Shown here in pieces: positions 20,441-29,660 of a DNA stretch of 64,000 nt (position 1 is its first letter; every line of letters starts with the position of its first letter). The notes below the pieces were generated by a model, which ran no database searches, was not told where the DNA came from, and worked only from the letters and a program-made list of their open reading frames with translations. Origin of the DNA: Dyella sp. BiH032 (GTDB lineage Bacteria > Pseudomonadota > Gammaproteobacteria > Xanthomonadales > Rhodanobacteraceae); contig NZ_CP134867.1 of the NCBI RefSeq assembly GCF_031954525.1, positions 3,224,001 through 3,288,000 of the forward strand. The letters run 5' to 3'. The position numbers were made by a program, and so were the translations under genes.

Positions 20441-20616
20441 CCACCATGCTGATCCTCATCCCGCTGACCTTCCTGTTGCTGCTGGTCGCCGGCGCCGCGT
20501 TCTTCTGGGCGGTGAACCACGACCAGTTCGACGACATGGACAGCGCCAAGCTGCTGCCATTGACCGATCACGCCCGGGAAAGCGGACAAGACCCGCCTTC
20601 CACCGGCACGCCATGA
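20437..20616 (+). CDS. ccoS: CcoS cbb3 oxidase assembly protein
   Basis: 59 residues beginning MTTMLILIPLTFLLLLVAG, one membrane helix, then FFWAVNHDQFDDMDSAKLLP, the hallmark CcoS motif (W-x3-xQFDD). CcoS is required for cofactor insertion into CcoN. A ribosome site GGAGG lies upstream. The ATG overlaps the ccoI stop, and its TGA overlaps the next gene. Confidence 0.95.
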   Translation: MTTMLILIPLTFLLLLVAGAAFFWAVNHDQFDDMDSAKLLPLTDHARESGQDPPSTGTP

Positions 20617-21332
20617 GCCAGGGCCTCGGTCTGCTCGCCGCGCTGTGGCTGGGCCTGGCCGCATCCGGCCACTGCGTGCTGATGTGCGGCGGCATTTCCG
20701 GCGCGCTCGCGCTGGGCACGAAGCGCGGTGCGAACGGCCGCCCATCGCCGCATCTGCTGCTGGCCTACCAGTGCGGCCGCATCGGCGGCTACGCACTGGC
20801 GGGTTTGTTGTTCGGCTCGATCGGCGCCGGTCTGTACGTCCTGCTGGATCACGACGGCCTGCGCGCCGCCCTGCGCGTGCTCGCCGCCCTGGCGTTCGCC
20901 ACCGCCGCCATGGCCCTGCTCGGCGGCCGCGGCTGGCTGGAGCGCGCCATCGGCGCGCGACTGTGGCAGCGCCTGGCGCCGAAGGCGCGCGCGCTGTTTC
21001 CGGTGAACACCGTGCCGCGCGCGCTGGGCGTGGGCCTGCTGTGGGGATGGATGCCGTGCGGCTTCGTCTACACGGTGCTGTTGCTGGCGCTGGCGAGTTT
21101 CGATCCGTGGCGCAGCGCGGCGAGCATGCTCGCGTTTGGGTTGGGGACGTTGCCGTCGATGTTGGCGGCTGGCGTTGGCAGCGGGGTGTTGTCGCGTTGG
21201 CTGGGGTGGGTGGGGTTTCGGCGTGCTGGGGCGGTGTTGTTGTTGGTGATGGCGGTTGGCACGGTGGCTGGGCCGTTGGTGGCGCGTTGGGGGATGCCTG
21301 TGTTGGGGAGGTGGTTGCCGTTTGATTGTTAG
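20613..21332 (+). CDS. TauE/SafE-like (COG2836) membrane protein of the cco operon
   Basis: 239 residues, about six membrane helices. It starts with GLGLLAALWLGLAASGHC, then VLMCGGISGALALG, the family's conserved His-Cys-Met-Cys site, and later LLWGWMPCGFVYTVLLLA. COG2836 proteins next to ccoS are probably copper or thiol-linked transporters for oxidase maturation. No ccoG follows. From about 21130 to the stop the coding strand is extremely G/T-rich: 21181-21240 contains no A. Codon use here (TTG, GTG, GGG, GTT) is unlike the rest of the operon. Confidence 0.85.
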   Translation: MSQGLGLLAALWLGLAASGHCVLMCGGISGALALGTKRGANGRPSPHLLLAYQCGRIGGYALAGLLFGSIGAGLYVLLDHDGLRAALRVLAALAFATAAMALLGGRGWLERAIGARLWQRLAPKARALFPVNTVPRALGVGLLWGWMPCGFVYTVLLLALASFDPWRSAASMLAFGLGTLPSMLAAGVGSGVLSRWLGWVGFRRAGAVLLLVMAVGTVAGPLVARWGMPVLGRWLPFDC

Positions 21333-21371
21333 GGTGGTGGGGGTTGTTTTTTGGGTCGCACTAAGCAGTGG

Positions 21372-21700
21372 CTCCGGTGATCTGGCCGCTTATGCAGCGG
21401 GCATGTCGGACGCCTGCCGGCGCCCGAGTTACTTTCTCTTTGCTGGCCCAAAGAGAAAGTAACCAAAGAGAAATGGCCTCAAGTCAAAGGCTCGCGGCGG
21501 GGGATGGCAGGGCACGGTGTGTTTTCTTACTTTGCTGGACCGCGCGACTCGAAGGGACACTGAGGTGCGTGACGGGGACGTCGAGGCGCCGAAGCGGAGA
21601 GGACGGAGAGCGCAGTGTCCGCTCTTAATGTTCTGGCAATAGCACTACACTTCTCCTTCTCCCCGCCGGGGAGAAGGCGGGATGAGGGGCGGGTGCTCGC
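21372..21700 (+). repeat. Hairpin repeat, family B copy 1 (ends in inverted module R)
   Basis: Begins with GCCGCT-TATGC-AGCGGC-like and CGCCTGCCGGCG stems, then a perfect 15-bp stem GTTACTTTCTCTTTG/CAAAGAGAAAGTAAC at about 21428-21463. The copy continues through GGCTCGCGGCGGGGG and TGTGTTTTCTTACTTTGC, and ends in module R (minus orientation) at 21649-21700. A second copy lies inverted at 21863-22198, so the pair makes a long inverted repeat between the convergent cco operon and copA. No protein is encoded. Confidence 0.8.
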
Positions 21701-21862
21701 GGGGACGTGGCTAGAGCGGTGTGGGGTGTGAAGTTGAAGCAAGACTAGTTTTGCGAAACGGCTGACTGCAGCGAGATGAAAGGCGCTGGCGGCAAAGGAC
21801 TTAGCTCGCTCGTACACCTAACAGTACCCGAGAGGAACGGCCCAACCCCTCGCTCCGTAGGA

Positions 21863-22198
21863 CCCCTCACCCCGCCCTCTCCCCGGTGGGGAGAGGGAGA
21901 AGTGGGGTGCTATCGCCAGAGCAAAAACACGCTCACGCACCGCTCCCCGTCCTCTCCGCTTCGGCGCCTCGACGTCCCCTCCACGCATCTCAGTCCCACT
22001 TCGAGTCGCGCGGTCCTGCAAGGTAAGAAAACACACCGTGCTCTCCCCACCCCCGCCGCGAGCCTTTGATCTGAGGCCATTTCTCTTTGGTTACTTTCTC
22101 TCGAGGCCCCCCTTGAGGGGGTTGGGCCAGCAAAGAGAAAGTAACTCGGGCGCCGGCAGGCGTCCGACATGCCCGCTGCATAAGCGGCCAGGTCGCGA
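21863..22198 (-). repeat. Hairpin repeat, family B copy 2 (inverted)
   Basis: Inverted relative of 21372-21700, with matching blocks such as GCCGCTTATGCAGCGGGCAT and CGCCTGCCGGCGCCCGAG read on the minus strand. Its main stem (arms near 22089-22103 and 22131-22145) has gained an extra inner hairpin, CCCCCCTT-GAGGGGG, in the loop. It begins with module R at 21863-21903, here in the TCACCCCGCCC variant also seen at 58635. The 21701-21862 spacer holds no gene. Confidence 0.8.
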
Positions 22199-22356
22199 AA
22201 ACCTAACCTTAGTGCCAACGCCACACCATCACCGCAAACCACCAACAACTAACCTCACACACCAGCAGAAATCCGTACCACCCACTACACAAACGGACAG
22301 ATCACTAAACGCCACCCACCACTCACCCAACAACAAACAAAAACCACACCTCCAAT
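22199..22356. other. Extremely A/C-rich intergenic tract
   Basis: No gene, hairpin or promoter could be recognised here. The plus strand is almost free of G: none occurs from 22312 to 22384, a stretch that runs into the last ten codons of copA. In those codons copA uses TTG, AGG and AAT-type codons instead of the usual C-ending ones, so the compositional effect crosses the gene boundary. Confidence 0.7.
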
Positions 22357-24963
22357 TCACAACTTCACCCTATTCAACCTCAACGCATTACTCACCACCG
22401 ACACCGACGACAAACTCATCGCCAATGCCGCGATCATCGGCGACAACGTCACCCCCAACCACGGATACAACACCCCCGCCGCCAACGGCACCCCCAACGC
22501 GTTGTAGATAAACGCGAAGAACAGATTCTGGTGGATGTTCGACACCGTCGCCTGCGACAAGGCGCGTGCGCGGAGGATGGCGGTGAGCTCGCCCTTCACC
22601 AGCGTGATCTGCGCGCTCTCCATCGCCACGTCCGTGCCGCTGCCCATTGCGATGCCGATATCGGCCGCAGCCAGAGCCGGCGCATCGTTGATGCCATCGC
22701 CCGCCATCGCCACGCGGCGGCCTTCGGCGCGCAGCGCGTTGACCACTGCCGCCTTGTCGGCCGGCGATACGTCTGCGTGCACCGCATCGATGTTCAGCGT
22801 CTTCGCCACCGCCTGCGCGGTCACCGCGTTGTCGCCGGTCAGCATCACGATGCGCAGGCCCGCTTCATGCAGCCCGGCGATCGCTTGCGGCGTGGTTTCC
22901 TTGATGCGGTCGGCCACCGCGAGCAAGCCCGCCAGCGCGCCGTCCACGGCGAGGAACATCACCGTCGCGCCTTCCTTGCGCATCGCATCGGCACGCGCCA
23001 GCGTCTCCGCGCCCACCGCGATGCCGAGCGTCTCGAACAGGCGCGCGTTGCCCAGCGCCGCCTCGCGGCCCGCCACCCTGCCCTGCACGCCGCCGCCCGT
23101 CAGCGTGCGGAAATCACTGACTTCCGGCGTCTTCACGCCGCGCGCTTCCGCGCCGGCCAGGATCGCGCGGGCCAGCGGGTGCTCGCTGGGCCGCTCCAGC
23201 GCGGCCGCGACGGCGAGCAGCTGATCCCACGGCATCGCGCCGACGCTCACCACGTCCTTCAACGCCGGCTTGCCTTCGGTCAGCGTGCCGGTCTTGTCTA
23301 CCACCAGCGTGTCGACCTCGCGCAGCGATTCGATCGCCGCGGCATCCTTGAACAGCACGCCGTAGTGCGCGCCGCGTCCGCTGGCGACCATGATCGAGAT
23401 CGGCGTAGCCAGGCCCAGCGCACAGGGACAGGCGATGATCAGCACGGACACCAGCGCGATCAGCGCATGCGCCAGCCGCGGATCCGGTCCCCACACCGCC
23501 CAGGCAACGAAGGCCAGCACGGCGACCGCCACCACCGCCGGCACGAACCACGCGGCCACGCGATCGGCCACGCGCTGCAGTGGCGCCTTGCTGCGCTGAG
23601 CCTGTGCCACCAGCGCGACGATCTGCGACAGCATGGTTTCGGCGCCGACTCGTTCCGCGCGCATCGTCAACGCACCGTCCTGGTTCACCGTGCCGCCGGT
23701 GATGCGGTCGTCCTTGCCCTTGCCGACCGGCAGCGGCTCGCCCGTGAGCATGGATTCATCGACATGGCTCGCGCCGTCGATCACCACGCCATCCACCGGC
23801 ACTTTCTCGCCGGGGCGCACGCGCAGTACGTCGCCAGCGCGCACCTCGTCCAGGGGCACGTCATGTTCGCTGCCGTCGCCATTCACGCGGCGCGCGGTCT
23901 TCGGCGCCAGGCCGAGCAACGCCTTCAAAGCAGCGCCGGTGCGGCGGCGCGCGCGCAGTTCGAGGAAATCGCCCAGCATGACCAGGGTGACGATCACCGC
24001 GGCGGATTCGAAATACACCCCCACCTGCCCGTGCTCGTCACGGAAACCCGCGGGGAACGCCTGCGGCAGGAAGAAGGCCACCATGCTGTACAGCCAGGCC
24101 ACGCCGGTGCCCAGCGCGATCAGCGTGTACATGTTGGGCGACCACGGCTTCAGCGAACGCCAGCCGCGCACGAAGAACGAGGCACCGCCCCACAGCACGA
24201 CCACGGTCGAGAACACCGCTTCGGTCCATGCGGCGATGCGATCCCACGGCGCGGGCAGATGCCAACCGAACAGATGCGGCCCCATCGCCGCGAGCAGCGC
24301 GGGCACCGTGAGCGCCACCAGGGTCCAGAAACGGCGCGACATGTGCCGCAGCTCGCCGCCATCGTCCTCGTCCAGGGTCGGCATCATCGGCTCCAGCGCC
24401 ATGCCGCACTTGGGGCAGTCGCCGGGGCCGACCTGTTGCACTTCCGGATGCATCGGGCAGGTGTAGATGGTGCCCGGCGGCGCGGCGACAGGTTGGGGGC
24501 GTTCGCCCAGGTAGCTCGACGGATCGGCTACGAATTTCTCGCGGCAGCGCGCCGCGCAGAAATAATAGGTATGCCCTTCGAACTCCGCGCGCTGCTTCGC
24601 CGTATGCGGATCGACCGTCATCCCGCAGACGGGATCCTTCACGCCGTGCTGGGCGTGCGCATGGTGGTCGTGGTCATGGCCGTGATCGTGGCTATCGCCA
24701 TGCACCTGCCCATGAGCTGCCGGCGCGGCGGGCGTGCCGTGCGCAGCGTGATCGTGCCCCGCGTGATCCTTGGCCTTCCCGCCGCAGCAGCCCGCCGATG
24801 TTTCGGCGGTCGTCGCCGGCTTGGCGCAGCAGGATTCCTCGCCATGCCGCTCATGCCCCGACGCATGCCCTTCACGCCCTTTCGCCTCCGATGAGCAGCA
24901 GGAGGGCGGGGTTTCCGTAGCCTTCTCGCGCGAGCCGCAGTCGTTGTGTTCCTGACCGCTCAT
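22357..24963 (-). CDS. copA: Copper-translocating P1B-type ATPase with YHS and metal-binding N-domain
   Basis: 868 residues. Residues 1-107 are a soluble His/Cys-rich region (several CC pairs, and [15 protein letters not shown]). A YHS domain follows at 109-152 ([20 protein letters not shown]), then a heavy-metal-binding domain at 167-195 ([20 protein letters not shown]). The pump itself has the CPC site in [35 protein letters not shown] and [20 protein letters not shown]. It exports Cu(I), or possibly Ag(I), from the cytoplasm. The start [10 protein letters not shown] overlaps the stop of the MerR gene, so both are one transcript. Confidence 0.93.
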   Translation of the reverse strand: MSGQEHNDCGSREKATETPPSCCSSEAKGREGHASGHERHGEESCCAKPATTAETSAGCCGGKAKDHAGHDHAAHGTPAAPAAHGQVHGDSHDHGHDHDHHAHAQHGVKDPVCGMTVDPHTAKQRAEFEGHTYYFCAARCREKFVADPSSYLGERPQPVAAPPGTIYTCPMHPEVQQVGPGDCPKCGMALEPMMPTLDEDDGGELRHMSRRFWTLVALTVPALLAAMGPHLFGWHLPAPWDRIAAWTEAVFSTVVVLWGGASFFVRGWRSLKPWSPNMYTLIALGTGVAWLYSMVAFFLPQAFPAGFRDEHGQVGVYFESAAVIVTLVMLGDFLELRARRRTGAALKALLGLAPKTARRVNGDGSEHDVPLDEVRAGDVLRVRPGEKVPVDGVVIDGASHVDESMLTGEPLPVGKGKDDRITGGTVNQDGALTMRAERVGAETMLSQIVALVAQAQRSKAPLQRVADRVAAWFVPAVVAVAVLAFVAWAVWGPDPRLAHALIALVSVLIIACPCALGLATPISIMVASGRGAHYGVLFKDAAAIESLREVDTLVVDKTGTLTEGKPALKDVVSVGAMPWDQLLAVAAALERPSEHPLARAILAGAEARGVKTPEVSDFRTLTGGGVQGRVAGREAALGNARLFETLGIAVGAETLARADAMRKEGATVMFLAVDGALAGLLAVADRIKETTPQAIAGLHEAGLRIVMLTGDNAVTAQAVAKTLNIDAVHADVSPADKAAVVNALRAEGRRVAMAGDGINDAPALAAADIGIAMGSGTDVAMESAQITLVKGELTAILRARALSQATVSNIHQNLFFAFIYNALGVPLAAGVLYPWLGVTLSPMIAALAMSLSSVSVVSNALRLNRVKL

Positions 24964-25385
24964 GCCTGGCCCTCCTCGTCCGTGAGCGCCCGCAGGATCG
25001 GGCATTGGTCCGGCGAACCATGGCCGGGGCAGGCGTCGATCAATTCCTCCAGTCCGTTGCGCACGCGGGTAAGCTCGGCAATGCGCGCGTCGATCGCGGC
25101 CAGGCGCTCCTGCGCCCGCTGCTTCACCGCCTTCACGCCGCGGTGCCGGTCGGCGGACAGCGCCAGCAGGTCGCGGATTTCCTCGAGGGTAAAGCCCAGG
25201 TCTTTGGCGCGGCGGATGAACCGCAGCTGCCGCACCGCACCCTCGTCGTAGCTGCGATAGCCCGACGCCCGGCGCACCGGCTCGGGCAGCAGCCCTTCGC
25301 GCTCATAAAAACGGATCGTGTCGATCCCCACGCCGACGCGCTTGGCGACGGCACCGATGGTCAGGGAAGAAGTGTTCGTGTTCAT
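24960..25385 (-). CDS. MerR-family heavy-metal regulator (CueR/CadR-like)
   Basis: 141 residues. The N-terminal winged HTH is [26 protein letters not shown], followed by [21 protein letters not shown] dimer helix and the C-terminal metal loop [15 protein letters not shown] follow. Two cysteines eight residues apart resemble the Cu(I) loop of CueR (seven apart) and of related heavy-metal sensors. It is the first gene of a two-gene operon with copA and presumably senses the same ion. The start at 25385 leaves almost no 5' leader after the predicted promoter. Confidence 0.9.
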   Translation of the reverse strand: MNTNTSSLTIGAVAKRVGVGIDTIRFYEREGLLPEPVRRASGYRSYDEGAVRQLRFIRRAKDLGFTLEEIRDLLALSADRHRGVKAVKQRAQERLAAIDARIAELTRVRNGLEELIDACPGHGSPDQCPILRALTDEEGQA

Positions 25386-25392
25386 GAGGGTA

Positions 25393-25424
25393 AGTCTAGA
25401 CCTTTGATCAAGGTCCAGAGTCAA
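25393..25424 (-). promoter_or_regulatory. MerR-type promoter and operator of the merR-copA operon
   Basis: On the minus strand TTGACT (-35, 25419-25424) and TAGACT (-10, 25393-25398) are separated by 20 bases, an overlong spacer as in MerR-activated promoters. The spacer holds the dyad GACCTT-GATCA-AAGGTC (25399-25415). The ATG of the regulator begins only seven bases after the -10 element, so the mRNA is probably leaderless. Confidence 0.85.
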
Positions 25425-25635
25425 CCCTTTCCCCGACCGGTCCTGTCGAGGTCCTTAACCCTGGCGCTCAAGCCCATTACCTTGGCACGGGCCCTTAACG
25501 ATGACGTTTTCTGGCTAGCCCAAGTACGGCACTACCCCCGATAACACCGGCCCATCGCCCCCAGGCTTCCTGAGCCGAGAAAGCTGCTTGGCGCCATAGT
25601 CGGCTCGGCTATTAATCGGCCTTACTTGCGGTCTA

Positions 25636-25647
25636 GTCATTTATGAC
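25636..25647. promoter_or_regulatory. Orphan operator-like dyad downstream of the aromatic operon
   Basis: GTCATTTATGAC differs by one base from GTCAATTATGAC in the operator between the TetR gene and the monooxygenase (31413-31428). It lies three bases beyond the 3' end of the last operon gene, in a 265-base gap before the copper operon that otherwise shows nothing recognisable. A promoter role for a lost gene is possible. Confidence 0.45.
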
Positions 25648-25650
25648 ACC

Positions 25651-27606
25651 TCACGCCACACCTCGCGGGCAGACGTGAATGGGAAACGGATACCGTCCCA
25701 GTGCTTCCTTGGCCGAGATGGCTTGGTGCGGATGCACCAGCCCCACGTCTACCGACAAGCCCTCGCCACCTTCACCCTCGCGCAACTGAAGAAATTCGAT
25801 AGCGATGTGCGCATCGGCCAGGGCCTCGCTGAGTACGCTCTCGATCTGCAGCCGCTTCAGGGCAGGCTTATGGATCTTGCCCACCGCCGTCAGCGGCATG
25901 TCGTCGGTGAAGAAGATCGCTTTCGGCGTGGCAGCGCGTTCGCCAACATGCTTGCTCACGTGAGCGAGCAACTCCTCCGCCGTGGCCTGATGCCCACGCT
26001 TGAGCTGGACATAGGCCACCGGTACCTCGCCTGCATAAGCGTCAGGCCTGCCGACAGCAGCCGCCAATTGCACGGCTGGATGGTCATAGAGGGGCTGCTC
26101 GATACACGACGGATCGATATTGTGTCCGCCGCGGATGATCAGTTCCTTGGTGCGGCCGGTCAGCCAGAAATATCCTTGCGCATCACGGTATGCAAGGTCG
26201 CCCGTATGCAGCCAGCGCTTGCCGTCGCCCAGGTTCAACCAGAGACCTTCGCTTTGCTGGCTGCCCATGTAGCCGGCAAAGACATTCGGGCCGCTGATGG
26301 CCAGAACGCCGGACTCGCCCACGAGAGCTTCTCGCAGGTAGTTGCCGTCCCTGCCGAGCTGCACGATTCGCATGTCCTGGCCGGGCACCCTCAAGCCGAC
26401 CGAGCCCGCCCTGCGCTCTCCCAGTGGCGGATTGACGCTGCTGACGCAGGTGCCCTCGGTAAGTCCGTAGCCCTCAAGAATCTTGATGCCTGTTTCGTCC
26501 TGAAAACGATTCATAAGTTCGCGCGGCATGGGGGCTGCTCCGCACAGGCCATACTCGAGCGAGTCCAGGCAATACTGCTTGCGCGGCACCCCAAGCAGTG
26601 CACCATAGAGGGTCGGCACCGCGCTGAAGAAATGGATGCGGTGGCGTTCCACCATGGCCCAGAAGTTCTCGATGACGCCCTTGCCCCGGTAGCCTTGCGG
26701 CGTACCGAGCAGCACGTGCGCTCCCTTGGAAAAAGGAAGCAGGCCAGTCACCAGTACGCCATTGACGTGAAACAGTGGCAAGCCGCAGAAGACATTTTTT
26801 CCCGGCCCGATGCCTTGGCCGAGGAATTGCGCAACGCTCCATGCATTGGCGACTTCGTTGCGATGACGCCGCATGGCGATCTTGGGCGTGCCGGTGGTGC
26901 CGCCGGTGCAAAAGAAGGATGAGAAATCCTCCGGATCGAAGCGTCGGCCACTGAGCAGCCGGTCAGCTGGCTGCCGGCGCGCACATCGTCCAAAATCGTG
27001 GATCGCGTAGGTTCTGGTGGGCTCCGTTGTGCTCGTATCGCGCGAACGCCACCTTTCGCGCAGGCGCATCAACCGGACCGCTACGCCTTTGATACCGCGA
27101 ACCCGGTCGGCAAGGTCCACCAGCACGACGTGACGCAAGCTAGTCACCGTGTGCAGCACAGGCTGAAGCTTTTGCCAGATATCGGTACCCGGAAACGGAG
27201 CCAGAGTGATCAGGATGCTGGCCTTGGCGGCATCGAGCAGCTTGGCGATCGCCTGCGGCTTCAGCAATGGATTGATGGCCAGGGTAATGCCCGCCGCCTG
27301 CCCGCCCCAGATCACGAAGTGCGTTTCCGGCAGGTTGGGCAGCACAAAGGCGATCACGCTGTCTTTATTGGCGCCAAGGTTGTGGAAGAAATTGGCGGTG
27401 CGGTTGATCTGGGCGAAGAATGCCTGATAGTTCCAGCTTTCCGGGCGAGCGTGATCTTCCGCGCGCAGGAAGAACGACAGTGCCGGCGCCTGGGGATGGC
27501 GCGCAGCGGCCTCGCGCAGCATGTCGTAAGTGCTGGCCGGGAGATTCTGCATCTCCCCTTGCGCCTCGATCGCCTCGACGTCGGCGTTATTGGCAATGCC
27601 GCGCAT
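25651..27606 (-). CDS. AMP-dependent acyl-CoA synthetase
   Basis: 651 residues of the ANL superfamily. The P-loop is FFCTGGTTGTPKIAMRRH, followed by the substrate region GLPLFHVNGV, motif EGYGLTEGT, the hinge TGRTKELIIRGGHN and the catalytic lysine in LTAVGKIHKPALKR. It activates a carboxylic acid to its CoA thioester. As the last gene of a ring-cleavage operon it probably activates either the aromatic acid entering the pathway or a carboxylate product. The C-terminal 45 residues after the lysine are longer than usual. It starts 2 bases after the FAH gene stop. Confidence 0.87.
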   Translation of the reverse strand: MRGIANNADVEAIEAQGEMQNLPASTYDMLREAAARHPQAPALSFFLRAEDHARPESWNYQAFFAQINRTANFFHNLGANKDSVIAFVLPNLPETHFVIWGGQAAGITLAINPLLKPQAIAKLLDAAKASILITLAPFPGTDIWQKLQPVLHTVTSLRHVVLVDLADRVRGIKGVAVRLMRLRERWRSRDTSTTEPTRTYAIHDFGRCARRQPADRLLSGRRFDPEDFSSFFCTGGTTGTPKIAMRRHRNEVANAWSVAQFLGQGIGPGKNVFCGLPLFHVNGVLVTGLLPFSKGAHVLLGTPQGYRGKGVIENFWAMVERHRIHFFSAVPTLYGALLGVPRKQYCLDSLEYGLCGAAPMPRELMNRFQDETGIKILEGYGLTEGTCVSSVNPPLGERRAGSVGLRVPGQDMRIVQLGRDGNYLREALVGESGVLAISGPNVFAGYMGSQQSEGLWLNLGDGKRWLHTGDLAYRDAQGYFWLTGRTKELIIRGGHNIDPSCIEQPLYDHPAVQLAAAVGRPDAYAGEVPVAYVQLKRGHQATAEELLAHVSKHVGERAATPKAIFFTDDMPLTAVGKIHKPALKRLQIESVLSEALADAHIAIEFLQLREGEGGEGLSVDVGLVHPHQAISAKEALGRYPFPIHVCPRGVA

Positions 27607-27608
27607 GT

Positions 27609-28562
27609 CTAGCTCCCCTGGACCACGCGGTTGCGCTGCACACCGAGATCGATGAGCCCGTTCGAGCTACGGATGCGTGCCTCCACGGTGTCTCCCGGCT
27701 TGAGGTATTGCGTACGCCGCGCCTGGATTTTCATGAACATGGCCCATTTCCTCTGCTCGGGCAGCAGCCCGGCCAGCCGTTGTTTTGCCGGGGAAGGCAC
27801 CGACAGCGCGCAGCCCGACGGCGTGCCGGTTGCCAACAGGTCGCCGGCGTACAGGTCATGCACCTGGGAAAGCTCGGTCAACGTCTCCGCTGGCCCGAAC
27901 ACCAGATTGCCGGTGTTGTCGTTCTGGCGAACCTCGCCATTCACCGATAGCGTGAGTTGCAGATCGCCCAGCAGCGCCATGTCGCTCTCGTCAAGCAGGC
28001 ACAGATAAGGACCGACGGGACCAAATCCGCGATAGCTCTTGCCCTTATAGAACTGCATTTGGGGAATCTGGATGTCCCGGGCCGAGTAATCGTTGACGAT
28101 CGCCAGGCCGGCCACGTATTCATGCAAGTTGTGCGCGGAGATAGTCACCGGTGCGGTGATGTCGCGTTTCAGCACCAGGCCAAGCTCGATCTCATAATCG
28201 AGGAAGCGCACCTGCTTCGGCCGAACCACGTCCGCATTGGCGGATGCGATACAGCTCGAAGCCTTGGTAAAGATCATGTTGAAGGCTTTCGCGTCCGGAT
28301 CGATGCCCGACTCGATCATGTGCTGCCGATAGTTCGCCCCTTGGCAGATGAATTGCTGATTACTGGTGACGGGCGACAGCAGCTCCAGTTCGGATTCCAG
28401 AAGCCGCGGACCGCGAAGCTCCGCCAAGTCCTCCATCGTATTCATGCGGAGAAAATCCGCCGTGGTGGCAAATTCGCCCGGGACCGGGACCACGCGGCCG
28501 TTACGGACGACACCCCATTGGGGGCGGTCGCCATATTTGAAATGCATGACGTTCAAAGGCAT
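27609..28562 (-). CDS. Fumarylacetoacetate hydrolase family protein
   Basis: 317 residues. The FAH fold is shown by ICQGANYRQHMIESG, the metal-binding acidic residues in FLDYEIELGLVLKRD, IVNDYSARDIQ, KSYRGFGPVGPYL and DLLATGTPSGCAL. Members cleave C-C bonds or hydrate dienoates in meta-cleavage pathways. Between an extradiol dioxygenase and an acyl-CoA synthetase its likely substrate is the ring-fission product. Catalytic Asp/Glu metal ligands look intact. Base composition across this operon is visibly less GC-rich than the neighbouring core genes. Confidence 0.87.
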   Translation of the reverse strand: MPLNVMHFKYGDRPQWGVVRNGRVVPVPGEFATTADFLRMNTMEDLAELRGPRLLESELELLSPVTSNQQFICQGANYRQHMIESGIDPDAKAFNMIFTKASSCIASANADVVRPKQVRFLDYEIELGLVLKRDITAPVTISAHNLHEYVAGLAIVNDYSARDIQIPQMQFYKGKSYRGFGPVGPYLCLLDESDMALLGDLQLTLSVNGEVRQNDNTGNLVFGPAETLTELSQVHDLYAGDLLATGTPSGCALSVPSPAKQRLAGLLPEQRKWAMFMKIQARRTQYLKPGDTVEARIRSSNGLIDLGVQRNRVVQGS

Positions 28563-28589
28563 GGGGGTTATCCAGAGCGAGGGAAAGTG

Positions 28590-29660
28590 CTAGCCGAAGA
28601 TCTTCGCGAGCATGCGTAGCTTCGCGAAGGTCAAATCAGGACTTCGGCGCAGGTGACGGACCACCTGTACCAGGGTCGACAACTTCAGCTTGGGCCGGGT
28701 GAAGCTCGATGGCATGGTCTGCCCCCATTGCGACATCGCTTCCCGGCTTACGGCGTGAACGCCCATGGGTACGGCATCGGTGAACAGGTCACCGTCGCAA
28801 TAGTGCTCGTGCTTATCCCCCCAAGGGTCCTGCCAGTAGTCGAAGATTTGACTGCCGAGGATGTGCCGACCGATACCCCACGCGTGCCTCCAGCCACGCT
28901 CTCTGAGCGCGCGCTGCCCCATGCCTACGGCGTCGGTATCGATGACTTCGTAGGCGCTGTGGCTATACATCGGGGCGAAGCCCTGGGCCAAGGCCAAGGT
29001 GTGGTGATCCGCCGGCTGGTCGCCCAGGTCGAGTCGCATGAAGGTGACGGCGGGAGAGCCGTCCGGCAGCACCTGGACGTCGCTGGGAATGAAGCCGAAG
29101 TGTTGCGTGTACCACGCGCAGGTGGCTTGAAAATCGGCGAGCTCGAGCACCACGTGCCCCAGCCGGAGCACTTCGGGGGCTTTGGCTGCGGGCCGTTGGG
29201 TTCGATCGATGCGGGGCGTTGCATGCGCGGAATTGATCGGCAAGGGAGCGCGATGCGATAACACTTCGACCGGCAGTTGTCCTTGCACGACGTCCACCTG
29301 GAATCCGGACGGGTCGCGCAGGCGAACCCGCCATCCGCCACCCGGCCAATCCAAGGACTCGACGGTGGAGGCGCCGGGCAAGCGCGCTAAAACGTCCAGA
29401 TCCTCGCGGTGCCTCACGCGCAGGCCGAAACCGACGAACTTCGGCTTTGGCGCCTTTCGCACCACATAGCAGAACGGAGATGTGTCGGCAGCGCGGAGAA
29501 AAAGCAGGTCATTGTCACGCCCGACCGTATGCAGGCCGAAATCGAACAGAAACCGTTCCGCCTCTTCCAGATCCGGACGATCGAACATGACATAGGCAAG
29601 CGCGATCGCCTTGACGGTCGGATGGGCATGCCGGGCGGGCTGGGCAGTAGTCAGCTTCAT
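28590..29660 (-). CDS. Type I extradiol dioxygenase-like VOC protein
   Basis: 356 residues made of two vicinal-oxygen-chelate modules (about 15-140 and 165-310). The C-terminal module carries a complete iron triad: His in LRLGHVVLELADF, His in QPADHHTLALA and Glu in GDKHEHYCDGDLF. This is the arrangement of 2,3-dihydroxybiphenyl-type dioxygenases. It should open the ring of a catechol made by the upstream monooxygenase. The ATG overlaps the monooxygenase stop. The last 45 residues are a basic tail not typical of the family. Confidence 0.85.
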   Translation of the reverse strand: MKLTTAQPARHAHPTVKAIALAYVMFDRPDLEEAERFLFDFGLHTVGRDNDLLFLRAADTSPFCYVVRKAPKPKFVGFGLRVRHREDLDVLARLPGASTVESLDWPGGGWRVRLRDPSGFQVDVVQGQLPVEVLSHRAPLPINSAHATPRIDRTQRPAAKAPEVLRLGHVVLELADFQATCAWYTQHFGFIPSDVQVLPDGSPAVTFMRLDLGDQPADHHTLALAQGFAPMYSHSAYEVIDTDAVGMGQRALRERGWRHAWGIGRHILGSQIFDYWQDPWGDKHEHYCDGDLFTDAVPMGVHAVSREAMSQWGQTMPSSFTRPKLKLSTLVQVVRHLRRSPDLTFAKLRMLAKIFG

